42,449 bases of DNA from Polaribacter sp. (GCA_018608545.1 JABAZI010000032.1:3372-45820), one strand, 5' to 3'. Shown: positions 1 through 7,887, numbered from the stretch's first letter. The notes: generated by a model from the letters alone, not told the origin. Numbers and translations are program-made.

Positions 1-1178
1 GAGACCTTTGTTCTTAATTGTAGGTTTAAAATTGCTAATGATCCGTTTGGAACTGGAACCCTAATTGCATTTGATGTTAATTTACCTTCTAGAGCAGGTA
101 TTGCCTTGGAAACAGCTGCTCCTGCCCCTGTCTCTGTAATCACCATGTTCAAGGCTGCTGCCCTTCCTCTTCTATATTTACGATGCATATTATCTACTAA
201 ATTTTGATCATTTGTATACGCATGAATCGTCTCTAGATGACCTTTATGAATACCAAAATTATCTTCTAAAACTTTTAAAATAGGAGTAATTGCATTTGTT
301 GTACAAGAGGCCGCTGAAAAAATATCGACGGTATCTGGATGGTATTGTTTGTGATTTACACCATGAACAATATTGGGAATTCCTTTTCCAGGAGCTGTTA
401 AAAGTACTTTACTCGCTCCTGAAGCTTTTAAATGCCTACTAAGTGCAACTTTATCTGTAAAAGCTCCTGTATTATCAATAATTAACGCGTCTTTAATTCC
501 ATATTTTGTATAATCAATATCCTCTGGTTGGTTTGAAGAAATCATATAAACAGTCGTTCCGTTTATAATCAAAGCCTTTCGATCAAGATCTGTTTGAACG
601 GTTCCTAAAAAATCTCCATGAACAGAATCTATGCTTAATAATGACGCTCTTTTTAATAGAACTGTTTGTGTAATTTCTCCCCGAGTTACAATAGCTCTTA
701 GACGTAATTGAGAACCTTTACCCATTTTAGACATCAATTCTCTTGCCAATAAACGACCTATCCTACCAAAGCCATACAAAACAACATCTTTTGGCTGAAT
801 CTCTTTCGATATTGTTGCTTTTTCTAGTTTATTCTTTAAAAACTCAACCTTGTCCTCCGCAGTTTTAGGACTTAAATAACATTCATAGGCTAATTTTCCA
901 ATATCTAATTTAGAGGATGGAAGTTTTATTTGTTGTAGCGCTTTGGCAATGCTTAAAGCATCTTGAATTGAAATTGGTTTTTCTATAAATTCTTTTGCAT
1001 AATTTATTAAATTCAATACTTCGCTTGCTCTTTTATCTACAAGAGAATTCCTGAATAAAACCAACTCTATCGATTTCTCATACCACAAATCGTTTACTAT
1101 CGTTATAAATTCAATGGTAGCTCTTCTATTGATAACTTGTTCTGAAACTTCCTCTTCGTAATTTAATGTTGTTGACAT
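1..1178 (-). CDS. gap: Glyceraldehyde-3-phosphate dehydrogenase, long form (3' end outside window)
   Basis: Cytosolic enzyme that oxidises and phosphorylates glyceraldehyde-3-phosphate in glycolysis or gluconeogenesis. It is absent from the ORF track because its stop lies beyond base 1. About 392 codons are visible from ATG 1178. Residues 1 to about 125 form a mostly helical-looking extension with no GAPDH similarity that I recognise. The NAD(P)-binding Rossmann start (VVLYGFGRIGRLLAREL) follows, and the catalytic cysteine sits in SAASCTTNAITP. Ordinary GAPDH is about 335 residues and starts at the Rossmann fold, so this is the extended form that I recall from Bacteroidota genomes (about 480 residues). 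It has its own promoter and an operator-like repeat upstream, and is separated from htrA by a terminator. The family is certain; cofactor preference and direction of flux are not readable here. Confidence 0.95.
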   Translation of the reverse strand, partial: MSTTLNYEEEVSEQVINRRATIEFITIVNDLWYEKSIELVLFRNSLVDKRASEVLNLINYAKEFIEKPISIQDALSIAKALQQIKLPSSKLDIGKLAYECYLSPKTAEDKVEFLKNKLEKATISKEIQPKDVVLYGFGRIGRLLARELMSKMGKGSQLRLRAIVTRGEITQTVLLKRASLLSIDSVHGDFLGTVQTDLDRKALIINGTTVYMISSNQPEDIDYTKYGIKDALIIDNTGAFTDKVALSRHLKASGASKVLLTAPGKGIPNIVHGVNHKQYHPDTVDIFSAASCTTNAITPILKVLEDNFGIHKGHLETIHAYTNDQNLVDNMHRKYRRGRAAALNMVITETGAGAAVSKAIPALEGKLTSNAIRVPVPNGSLAILNLQLRTKV

Positions 1179-1207
1179 ACCTGTATAAATAGCGTTTAAA
1201 TTTTCTT

Positions 1208-1215
1208 CAAAAGTA
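1208..1215 (-). promoter_or_regulatory. -7 promoter element of the GAPDH gene
   Basis: Read on the minus strand this is TACTTTTG, an exact match to the Bacteroidota -7 consensus TAnnTTTG. It would give a 5' leader of about 27 nt before ATG 1178. No clear TTG -33 element is visible; the operator-like repeat occupies that position. Confidence 0.6.
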
Positions 1216-1231
1216 TTTCTTTTTTATAATA

Positions 1232-1262
1232 TACGAAATCGATTTCGTAAAGTTTTCGTAAA
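1232..1262. promoter_or_regulatory. Operator-like palindrome plus third half-site upstream of GAPDH
   Basis: TACGAAATCGATTTCGTA (1232-1249) is a perfect 18-bp palindrome with a central CG. A further TTTCGTA half-site at 1254-1260 follows the one at 1243-1249 exactly 11 bp later, so three half-sites lie on one face of the helix. The array covers the -33 region of the GAPDH promoter. Its shape (ACG...CG...CGT, 16-bp core) resembles LacI/GalR-family operators such as the PurR box. The regulator is not in this window and its identity is inference. Confidence 0.55.
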
Positions 1263-1266
1263 TAAA

Positions 1267-1294
1267 AAAAACCTTGATCAGTAATCAAGGTTTT
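1267..1294 (-). terminator. Intrinsic terminator after htrA
   Basis: The stem AACCTTGAT / ATCAAGGTT has loop CAGTA and is flanked by A and T runs. It lies 22 bp past the htrA stop. On the minus strand the stem is followed by a U-rich run, as expected for termination of htrA before the GAPDH promoter. Confidence 0.8.
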
Positions 1295-1315
1295 ATTATG
1301 GATGAAAATACAATT

Positions 1316-2704
1316 TTATCTGAAGGCATACCGCTCTTTTTCTCCATCTAAATTGATCAATTCTAAATAAATAGGAGCTCCTCTTAGGTTGGAAGCATCG
1401 ATTAATTCGACTGTTTGTTTGGCATTTAAAACTACTTTTTTATTTACCTTAGTAATGATATACCCCTCTTTAACTCCGTAGTAGTGAAGATTTTTATTTC
1501 GATTACTAATTATTTTAGCGCCACCGGAAAGGTTGTAATTTTTTAATTCTTTTTCAGTTAAATCTTTTAAATGAACATTCAAAGTTTCAGAGACAAATAG
1601 ATTTTTCTTTCCGAGTTCAACTCTCTTTGTGAGGAATTCACCTTTTCTTTCTATGGTAATATTTACAAAATCTCCTGGCCTCTTAGCTGTTAACTGCCCT
1701 CTTAATTCAGAAAATTTAGAAATCTTAACATTATTTACTTTTTTAATGATGTCGTCAGATTTTAATCCTGATTTTTTTGCTCCTCCATCATCATTAACTG
1801 AGGCAATTTTTACGCCATCAATTTGCTCGTTTCGCTGATCTATCCGTATTCCAAGAATTGCTTCTTGCACAGCACCAAATTCCAATAAATCATCGATAAT
1901 TTTCTTGGCTATATTCGATGGAACTGCAAATGAATATCCAACAAAAGAACCTGTTTTAGAAGAAATAGCTGTATTGATACCTACTAATTCTCCTCGAGTA
2001 TTTACCAAAGCACCTCCACTATTTCCTGGATTCACCGCTGCATCTGTTTGAATAAAGGAGTCTATATTTCTGTTTCCTTCTAGATCTCTTCCTTTTGCAC
2101 TTACAATACCGGCAGTAACGGTAGAAGTTAAGTTATAGGGGTTTCCTACTGCTAAAACCCACTCTCCTATTTGTAGGGTATTTGAGTTTGCAAAAGGGAT
2201 ATAAGCTAATTCATCGTCAGCATCAATTTTTAACAAAGCAATGTCATTTTCTTTGTCGTCACCAACTAATTGTGCTGCATGTTTTTGCCTATTATTCAAA
2301 GTAACTTCTATTTGTGTAGCTCCAGCGATCACATGATAATTCGTGACAATATAACCGTCTTGAGATATAATTACTCCACTTCCTGTACCTACCTGCTCGT
2401 ATTGTTTTTCTCTACCTCCATTTCCAAAAAAAATGTCTATTGGATTAACCTGACTAATGATGGATATGTTTTTAACATGAACAACAGAGTTGACGGTATT
2501 TTCTGCAGCGGTCGTTAAATCTACAGAGCTTGAAATTGAATTCATTTTGTGTATGGCAGGAGTGTAATTTACAGGGGCAGTTTTGAAAGATTCTGATGTT
2601 GTCCTTTCAACGACTATTGCATCACTAAAAAATAGTTTATACCCACTCAAAGAGATGATTCCTCCTAAAATTGCGACGACTAATAAAACAGCTATTTTTT
2701 TCAT
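1316..2704 (-). CDS. degP: HtrA/DegP-family periplasmic serine protease
   Basis: Trypsin-like protease and chaperone that degrades misfolded envelope proteins. The N-terminus is hydrophobic (about residues 4-26) and acts as a signal peptide or anchor. The catalytic triad is visible as H124 in TNYHV, D154 in NDIALLKI and S229 in NPGNSGGAL. Two PDZ-like regions follow (about 280-370 and 380-460); the first contains DGGAKKSGLKSDDIIKKVN. The length of 462 fits the DegP/DegQ class. ATG 2704 follows a TATATTTG promoter element by about 20 bp and a terminator follows the stop, so it is probably transcribed alone. The second PDZ domain is weakly conserved. The product is a confident call; the choice between the DegP and DegQ names is conventional. 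Confidence 0.93.
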   Translation of the reverse strand: MKKIAVLLVVAILGGIISLSGYKLFFSDAIVVERTTSESFKTAPVNYTPAIHKMNSISSSVDLTTAAENTVNSVVHVKNISIISQVNPIDIFFGNGGREKQYEQVGTGSGVIISQDGYIVTNYHVIAGATQIEVTLNNRQKHAAQLVGDDKENDIALLKIDADDELAYIPFANSNTLQIGEWVLAVGNPYNLTSTVTAGIVSAKGRDLEGNRNIDSFIQTDAAVNPGNSGGALVNTRGELVGINTAISSKTGSFVGYSFAVPSNIAKKIIDDLLEFGAVQEAILGIRIDQRNEQIDGVKIASVNDDGGAKKSGLKSDDIIKKVNNVKISKFSELRGQLTAKRPGDFVNITIERKGEFLTKRVELGKKNLFVSETLNVHLKDLTEKELKNYNLSGGAKIISNRNKNLHYYGVKEGYIITKVNKKVVLNAKQTVELIDASNLRGAPIYLELINLDGEKERYAFR

Positions 2705-2723
2705 TTATTCATTTTTTATAAAT

Positions 2724-2731
2724 CAAATATA
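2724..2731 (-). promoter_or_regulatory. -7 promoter element of htrA
   Basis: Minus-strand TATATTTG matches TAnnTTTG exactly. The predicted leader is about 17 nt. No convincing -33 TTG was found. Confidence 0.55.
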
Positions 2732-2820
2732 CATTTTTAACATATTTGAAAAAATAGTTTAACAGGTTTTTAACTGAGTTTAACCACTCTTTAACACTCC
2801 GTTTTTATTGATTAAATACC

Positions 2821-2828
2821 TATATTTG
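2821..2828 (+). promoter_or_regulatory. -7 promoter element of dapF, nearly leaderless
   Basis: TATATTTG matches the TAnnTTTG consensus, with only five bases between its final G and the dapF ATG. If transcription starts about three bases after the G, the 5' leader is about 3 nt. Confidence 0.55.
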
Positions 2829-2833
2829 TCCTA

Positions 2834-3604
2834 ATGAATATAGCTTTTTATAAATACCAAGGAACTGGAAATGACTTTGTGATGATAGACAACAGAACAA
2901 ATACTTTTCCAAAATCAAATACAAATATCATATCCAATCTTTGTGATAGGCATTTTGGTATTGGAGCAGATGGCGTGATTTTAATTGAAAATGATACAGA
3001 ATTTGATTTTAAAATGATTTATTTTAATGCTGACGGAAGCCAGACTTTCTGTGGTAATGGAGGAAGATGTGCCGTTGCTTTTGCAAAAAAATTAAAAATC
3101 ATAGATTTAAAAACTAATTTTATTGCATTTGATGGAGCTCATTTTGCAAAAATTGAAAATGAAATTATTTCTTTAAAAATGATAGATGTTGAAGAAATTA
3201 AAGTTCATGAAAATTCAGTTTTTACATATACAGGAACACAACACCACGTGGAGCTGGTAGATGATTTAGATCTTTTTCCAGTGTATGAAGAAGGAAAAAA
3301 AATTAGAAACTCTTATAAGGACCCCGGAAGTAATGTCAATTTTGTTGAACAAATTAATACAACTACTTTTAGAGTTCGAACCTATGAAAAAGGTGTAGAA
3401 AATGAAACATTGGCCTGCGGAACGGGAGTGACGGCTGTTGCAATAGCAATGCATAAAATAAAAAAAACAACCAGCACTTTGATTTCTTTACCTGTTGAAG
3501 GTGGAAATTTAGAGGTATCTTTTACCGAAGAAAATGGCGTGTACAAAAATGTATTTTTGAAAGGACCTGCAAAAGCTGTTTATAATGGAAATATCACTCT
3601 CTAA
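2834..3604 (+). CDS. dapF: Diaminopimelate epimerase
   Basis: Cytosolic, cofactor-independent racemase that converts LL- to meso-diaminopimelate, giving the peptidoglycan cross-linking residue and the lysine precursor. Both catalytic cysteines are present in their signature motifs: C73 in FCGNGGRC and C195 in ACGTGVTA. The N-terminal FYKYQGTGNDFVMID and the FGIGADG motif are typical. The length of 256 is slightly below the usual 270-280. It heads a packed plus-strand run (dapF, GNAT, mltG, DUF2279, lysozyme-fold) that mostly concerns the cell wall. Its stop overlaps the next ATG by one base (TAATG). Confidence 0.97.
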   Translation: MNIAFYKYQGTGNDFVMIDNRTNTFPKSNTNIISNLCDRHFGIGADGVILIENDTEFDFKMIYFNADGSQTFCGNGGRCAVAFAKKLKIIDLKTNFIAFDGAHFAKIENEIISLKMIDVEEIKVHENSVFTYTGTQHHVELVDDLDLFPVYEEGKKIRNSYKDPGSNVNFVEQINTTTFRVRTYEKGVENETLACGTGVTAVAIAMHKIKKTTSTLISLPVEGGNLEVSFTEENGVYKNVFLKGPAKAVYNGNITL

Positions 3605-4128
3605 TGAAAACACTCAAAGGCGAAAATTTAACTTTAAGAGCTTTGGAATTAGAAGATTTAGATTTCTTATTTCAAATAGAGAATAATGAATCTTTTTGGG
3701 AAGTAAGCCACACCCAAGCCCCCTTTTCTAAATATATTTTAAAAAAATACATAGAAAATGGACATCTAGATATTTATGAAGCAAAACAATTGCGGTTTTT
3801 AATTGAAGAGAAGTCAACAAACAAACGAATAGGAATGATTGATCTCTTCGATTTTAACCCACAACATCAAAGAGCTGGAATTGGTATATTAATACACCCA
3901 AAATTTCAACAAAAAGGTTTTGCTTCTGAAGCACTATCCATTATAATCAATTATTGCTTTTCTCATATCAACTTGCATCAATTGTATGTGAATATCACCA
4001 CTGATAATATGAAAAGTATTTCACTTTTCGAAAAACATCATTTTACAAAGGTAGGAATCAAAAAAGATTGGATTTTATCTGAGGGAACATTTAAAAATGA
4101 AATTTTATTTCAATTGATAAAAGACTAA
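3604..4128 (+). CDS. GNAT-family N-acetyltransferase (RimJ/RimL/SpeG type)
   Basis: Predicted acetyl-CoA-dependent acetyltransferase of unknown substrate. The N-terminus GENLTLRALELEDLDFLFQIENN is typical of the RimJ/RimL-like branch. The acetyl-CoA loop is visible around residues 95-115 (IGILIHPKFQQKGFASEAL), with the late NxxSISLFEKHHF helix after it. The length of 174 fits the family. The start overlaps the dapF stop by one base, so translation is probably coupled. Position between dapF and mltG does not define the substrate; protein N-termini, polyamines or amino acids are all possible. Confidence 0.88.
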   Translation: MKTLKGENLTLRALELEDLDFLFQIENNESFWEVSHTQAPFSKYILKKYIENGHLDIYEAKQLRFLIEEKSTNKRIGMIDLFDFNPQHQRAGIGILIHPKFQQKGFASEALSIIINYCFSHINLHQLYVNITTDNMKSISLFEKHHFTKVGIKKDWILSEGTFKNEILFQLIKD

Positions 4129-4154
4129 TTTTATTTTTCATTAAAATTAAAACA

Positions 4155-5183
4155 TTGTATAAGAAAATATCATCCATCGCAATTGGCCTCTTTATATTAA
4201 TAGGTGCATCTATAGGATACTACTACTATCAAAAAATATTTGGTACATCCATTACCAAAGAGGTGGTTCTTTTCGTAAACTCAACAGACAACTTGATGGA
4301 TCTGAACAATAAAATATCAGCAGTATCCACTAAAAAAGAGGGGTTTCTTTGGGTCGCTGCAAGAAAAGGCTTTACCAAACCAAAGAGCGGAAGGTATCTC
4401 TTAAAAAAAGAGATGTCTAACAACGATCTTGTAAACTTGTTAAGGAGTGGTAATCAAACTCCGATAAAGCTGTCTTTCAATAATCAAGACAGCCTGGAAA
4501 AATTAGCCAGCAGAATTGCACAACAACTCGAGACAGACTCAATTTCACTTTTAAACTCTTTTAAAGATCCTGCCTTTTTATCAAAAATTAAAATGACTGA
4601 AAAATCTGTTTTACAAATTTTTATTCCTAACAGTTATCAGTTTTATTGGACTACTACCCCTCAAAAATTTAGAGATAAAATTTTCAATGAGTACAAGCGT
4701 TTTTGGAACCAAAGTAGACTAACAAAAGCGGCTAAATTAAACCTAAGTATCAATGAAGTGATCACCTTAGCTTCCATCGTTCAAAAAGAAACTACAAAAG
4801 TAATAGAAAGACCTATCGTTGCAGGTTTGTATTTGAATAGATTAAAAAAAGAATGGCCACTGCAAGCAGACCCAACAATTATCTATTGTATAAGAGAAAT
4901 TAAAGGGCAAAATTACAAGGTAAAAAGAGTGTTAAATTCAGATTTAAAAATCAACTCACCCTATAACACTTATAAGAACAAAGGCCTGCCTCCTACCTTG
5001 ATTGCAATGCCAGACATCTCTGCAATTGATGCTGTTTTAAATGCTCAAAAACACAACTATTTTTACATGTGTGCAAACATTGAAAATTTAGGCTACCATA
5101 GTTTTACAAGATCTCTTTTACAACATAACAAAAATGCAAAAAGATATCACCGATGGTTAAATAAACAACGAATCAATAGATAA
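4155..5183 (+). CDS. mltG: Endolytic murein transglycosylase MltG (YceG)
   Basis: Inner-membrane enzyme that cleaves nascent glycan strands internally and so limits peptidoglycan chain length. One membrane segment lies at residues 8-25, followed by a LysM-like region and the YceG catalytic domain. SIVQKETTKVIERPIVAGLYLNR contains the expected catalytic glutamate (E212), and LQADPTIIYC and SPYNTYKNKGLPP are family hallmarks. The length of 342 is normal. The start is TTG at 4155, giving YKKISS before the membrane segment; I see no better in-frame ATG. The stop overlaps the next ATG (TAATG). Its place beside dapF fits a cell-wall cluster. Confidence 0.95.
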   Translation: MYKKISSIAIGLFILIGASIGYYYYQKIFGTSITKEVVLFVNSTDNLMDLNNKISAVSTKKEGFLWVAARKGFTKPKSGRYLLKKEMSNNDLVNLLRSGNQTPIKLSFNNQDSLEKLASRIAQQLETDSISLLNSFKDPAFLSKIKMTEKSVLQIFIPNSYQFYWTTTPQKFRDKIFNEYKRFWNQSRLTKAAKLNLSINEVITLASIVQKETTKVIERPIVAGLYLNRLKKEWPLQADPTIIYCIREIKGQNYKVKRVLNSDLKINSPYNTYKNKGLPPTLIAMPDISAIDAVLNAQKHNYFYMCANIENLGYHSFTRSLLQHNKNAKRYHRWLNKQRINR

Positions 5184-6073
5184 TGGTCAAAAAATATCCC
5201 CTTTTATTTTTTTTGCTTCTTTCACTAACTTTATTCTCTCAAAATTCGTCTTTTTACGAGAAATCAGACACTTTAAATATCAAAAGAAGAAATGCGATCA
5301 TTATTTCTGAAGGTATTGTGTTGAGCGGTGCATTGATTTCGCTCAATGAACTTTGGTACAAGAAATATCCACAGCGTAATTTTCATTTAAAAAACGACTA
5401 CAACCAATGGAAACAAATGGACAAAGTAGGACATTTTATGACGTCTTATTATGGCGGTAAACTAGGAATGGATGCTTTAAACTGGGCTGGGGTTTCTAAA
5501 AAAAATCAATTGATCTATGGAGCAGGTATCGGTTTTGTATTCTTAAGCGCAGTAGAAATTTTAGATGGTTTTTCAGAAGAATGGGGTGCTTCTACTAGTG
5601 ATGTTATTGCAAATGCAGCAGGAACTGGATTTTTAATTGGACAAGAGTTATTATGGAAGGAACAACGCATCTCAGTAAAATACTCTTTTCATCAGACCAA
5701 TTTTGCAAAACAAAGACCCGCTATTTTGGGAGAAAACTATTTTCAACAAACTTTAAAGGACTATAATGGACAAACCTATTGGCTTTCTGCAAACATATGG
5801 TCGTTTAATAAAAAAAGTACTATTCCAAAATGGCTGAACATTGCCCTGGGATATGGAGCGGAAGGAATGTTGTATGGAAATACAACAACACCCACTCTTA
5901 ATACCCCTTACAGACAATTTTATCTCAGTCTAGATGTAGATTTGACAAAAATTAAGACAAATTCAGAATTCTTAAAAACTGTCTTTTCTGTTGTAAACTT
6001 CATAAAAATTCCTGCTCCTACCCTAGAAATCAATACAAAAGGGAAGGTTCGGTTTCATTATCTGTATTTTTAA
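5183..6073 (+). CDS. DUF2279 (YfiM-like) secreted protein
   Basis: Function unknown. A signal peptide is clear (KKYPLLFFLLLSLTLFSQ). The middle carries the DUF2279/YfiM pattern, MDKVGHFMTSYYGGKLG, then GAGIGFVFLSAVEILDGFSEEWGAS and SDVIANAAGTGFLIG, which reads as small amphipathic or membrane-embedding helices. The C-terminal half is rich in alternating aromatic and hydrophobic residues and ends in RFHYLYF; a terminal aromatic residue is common in outer-membrane barrel strands. It is probably envelope-located. Translation is coupled to mltG by a one-base overlap. A membrane-associated structural role is inference only. Confidence 0.8.
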   Translation: MVKKYPLLFFLLLSLTLFSQNSSFYEKSDTLNIKRRNAIIISEGIVLSGALISLNELWYKKYPQRNFHLKNDYNQWKQMDKVGHFMTSYYGGKLGMDALNWAGVSKKNQLIYGAGIGFVFLSAVEILDGFSEEWGASTSDVIANAAGTGFLIGQELLWKEQRISVKYSFHQTNFAKQRPAILGENYFQQTLKDYNGQTYWLSANIWSFNKKSTIPKWLNIALGYGAEGMLYGNTTTPTLNTPYRQFYLSLDVDLTKIKTNSEFLKTVFSVVNFIKIPAPTLEINTKGKVRFHYLYF

Positions 6074-6113
6074 TAAAATTTAACATATTGACAATCAGTA
6101 TATTTAAATTTTG

Positions 6114-6731
6114 ATGATACATTTGCAACCGCAAAACAGAAAGATTACATTTATCAAAAGAAAGTTATTTTTTAGCATCGTATTTTTAGGGTTTATCAAT
6201 GCAACGACTGTTGGCAAGAAAACACTTCCTAAGAATACAATTACCAGTCCAAAATTAGTTGCATACAACATTCCGTATTTAGAAAAAGACTTTGTCGGTT
6301 TTAAAGAAGCTCTGGCCTTCAAAGAATCTCAAGGAAAATATACTGTCGTAAATACACTAGGATATTTAGGAAAATATCAATTTGGAAAAACTACGCTACT
6401 CAGATTTAAAATTTACAATACAAAAGCATTTTTAAACAATCCAGAATTACAAGAAAAAGCGTTTAAAGCATTATGTAAAGTAAATAAATGGATTTTAAGA
6501 AAAGACATTCAACGTTGTGTTGGTAAAACCATAAACGGCATAACCATTTCAACTTCAGGGATACTAGCTGCTGCACACCTAAGTGGTGCAGGGAATGTAA
6601 AAAAATTCTTACGAAGTAATGGAACTCGAAATTTTTCTGATGCTTATGGATCCTCTATAGAATCCTATTTAAAAAAGTTTGGAGGCTATGATGTTTCTGA
6701 AATTGAACCAGATAGAAACGCCAAGATATAA
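6114..6731 (+). CDS. Lysozyme-fold secreted protein, probable peptidoglycan lytic enzyme
   Basis: Predicted exported protein with a lysozyme-like domain. ALAFKESQGKY supplies the candidate catalytic glutamate, followed by LGYLGKYQFGKTTL and GILAAAHLSGAGNVKKFL, a pattern seen in transglycosylase/lysozyme-superfamily proteins. The signal peptide core is KRKLFFSIVFLGFINA. The track starts at TTG 6111; ATG 6114 is the first standard codon, but it puts about ten polar residues before a normal signal peptide and overlaps a promoter-like motif at 6118. ATT at 6144 gives a better-shaped N-terminus but is a rare start. It closes the dapF-mltG run, and its stop directly abuts that of the convergent methyltransferase gene. 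Confidence 0.75.
   Translation: MIHLQPQNRKITFIKRKLFFSIVFLGFINATTVGKKTLPKNTITSPKLVAYNIPYLEKDFVGFKEALAFKESQGKYTVVNTLGYLGKYQFGKTTLLRFKIYNTKAFLNNPELQEKAFKALCKVNKWILRKDIQRCVGKTINGITISTSGILAAAHLSGAGNVKKFLRSNGTRNFSDAYGSSIESYLKKFGGYDVSEIEPDRNAKI
6118..6132 (+). promoter_or_regulatory. Promoter-like motif overlapping the start of the lysozyme-fold gene
   Basis: TACATTTGCAACCGC contains a TAnnTTTG element and differs by one base from the rplS promoter sequence TACTTTTGCAACCGC at 19365. It sits inside the codons that follow ATG 6114. If it is a working promoter, translation must begin further downstream. Confidence 0.4.
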
Positions 6732-7436
6732 TTACTTTTGAATAATAAAAATTGCAGGTTTTTTGTGTAAATCTGGCTGTTGATGTTTCCAGTCTTTCAC
6801 AAGCATCGTTTTTATGAATTCAGTTTGCAAAGTGATATCTACCGCAATACATAAATAGGTTGTTGGAGACAAAGCAGCCTTCAAGTCTGCAAACATTTTT
6901 TCATTTCTATAAGGGGTTTCTATAAAAATTTGAGATTGATTTTTATCGTTAGATAAGCGCTCTAATTCTTTAATAGCTTTTTTTCTTTCTCCTTTTTCGA
7001 TTGGTAAGTATCCGTTAAAAGCAAAATTTTGTCCATTCATACCTGAGCTCATCATGGCCATTAAAATTGAACTAGGACCAACTAAAGGAACTACTTGAAT
7101 GTTTTTCTGGTGTGCCATTTTAACGATACTTGCTCCTGGGTCAGCGACAGCAGGAACTCCAGCTTCAGATAGCAACCCCACATTAACCCCTTCTTTACAA
7201 ATGTCTAAATACCTTAATGTTTCAATTTCCTCTGCATATTTATCTAACAACATCAAATGAAGTGAGGGTTGTGACTTTTTTGGAGCAATTTTTTTAATAA
7301 ATCTTCTTGCAGATTTTTCATTTTCGACAATATAATAATCGATTTGTTCTACAACTTTTTTAACTGACAGTGGCATTACTTCTAATGGTTCTGTTTCACC
7401 GAGGGTCGTCGGTATTAAATAAAGTTTACCAAGCAT
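6732..7436 (-). CDS. SAM-dependent methyltransferase of the RsmI-like (tetrapyrrole methylase) family
   Basis: Cytosolic protein related to RsmI, which 2'-O-methylates C1402 of 16S rRNA. Family features include the N-terminal GKLYLIPTTLG, GLLSEAGVPAVADPGASIVKMAHQ (about residues 87-110), VPLVGPSSILMAMMSSGMNGQNFAFNGYLP and the IFIETPYRNEKM block. At 234 residues it is shorter than RsmI (about 280), and the usual PTPIGN and AEDTR motifs are altered to PTTLGE and VENEKS. It is therefore probably the divergent paralogue common in Bacteroidota and not RsmI itself; the substrate is unknown. It follows the phosphatase gene by one base and belongs to the dnaA-led minus-strand group. Confidence 0.85.
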   Translation of the reverse strand: MLGKLYLIPTTLGETEPLEVMPLSVKKVVEQIDYYIVENEKSARRFIKKIAPKKSQPSLHLMLLDKYAEEIETLRYLDICKEGVNVGLLSEAGVPAVADPGASIVKMAHQKNIQVVPLVGPSSILMAMMSSGMNGQNFAFNGYLPIEKGERKKAIKELERLSNDKNQSQIFIETPYRNEKMFADLKAALSPTTYLCIAVDITLQTEFIKTMLVKDWKHQQPDLHKKPAIFIIQK

Positions 7437-7437
7437 C

Positions 7438-7887
7438 TTATAATTTTTTTAATATACATTCACAAGCCTCATCTAACATTGAGTATACATTTTCAAAACC
7501 TGAAGATTCTCCATCATAGGGATCTGGCACACTCCGGTTCTGATTAGGATGAGCTTCATTTAAAATTAACTTTATTTTAGAAATATCAAAATCAGTTCTA
7601 GCTAGTAAAAGTAAATGGTCATAATTATTTTGATCCATGGCAAAGATCCTATCGAATGTATCAAAATCTTTGACTGAAATTTTTCTTGCTCTTTGGCGGC
7701 TAATATCTAATCCATATTTGGCGGCAACATTTATGGAACGCTGATCTGGTTTGTTTCCTATGTGATAGGCTGCGGTACCTGCAGAATCTACAAAAATACT
7801 CTCAGGACTTGTTTTTGATTTTAAAATTCCCTCCGCCAATGGTGAACGACAGATATTACCTAAACAAACCATCAATATTTTTTGCAT
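7438..7887 (-). CDS. Low-molecular-weight protein-tyrosine phosphatase
   Basis: Cytosolic phosphatase of the arsenate-reductase-like fold. The P-loop CX5R is C8-LGNIC-R14 followed by S, and the general-acid aspartate sits in VPDPYDG near residue 120. The length of 149 is standard. Its substrates could be tyrosine-phosphorylated proteins, often linked in bacteria to polysaccharide export kinases; none is encoded here. It lies between dnaA and the RsmI-like gene with short gaps, suggesting co-transcription. Confidence 0.94.
   Translation of the reverse strand: MQKILMVCLGNICRSPLAEGILKSKTSPESIFVDSAGTAAYHIGNKPDQRSINVAAKYGLDISRQRARKISVKDFDTFDRIFAMDQNNYDHLLLLARTDFDISKIKLILNEAHPNQNRSVPDPYDGESSGFENVYSMLDEACECILKKL

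Noticed and set aside
3360-3400. GTTCGAAC sequence resembling a tRNA T-loop
   Set aside because: It lies inside dapF codons for a conserved segment and no cloverleaf arms can be built around it.
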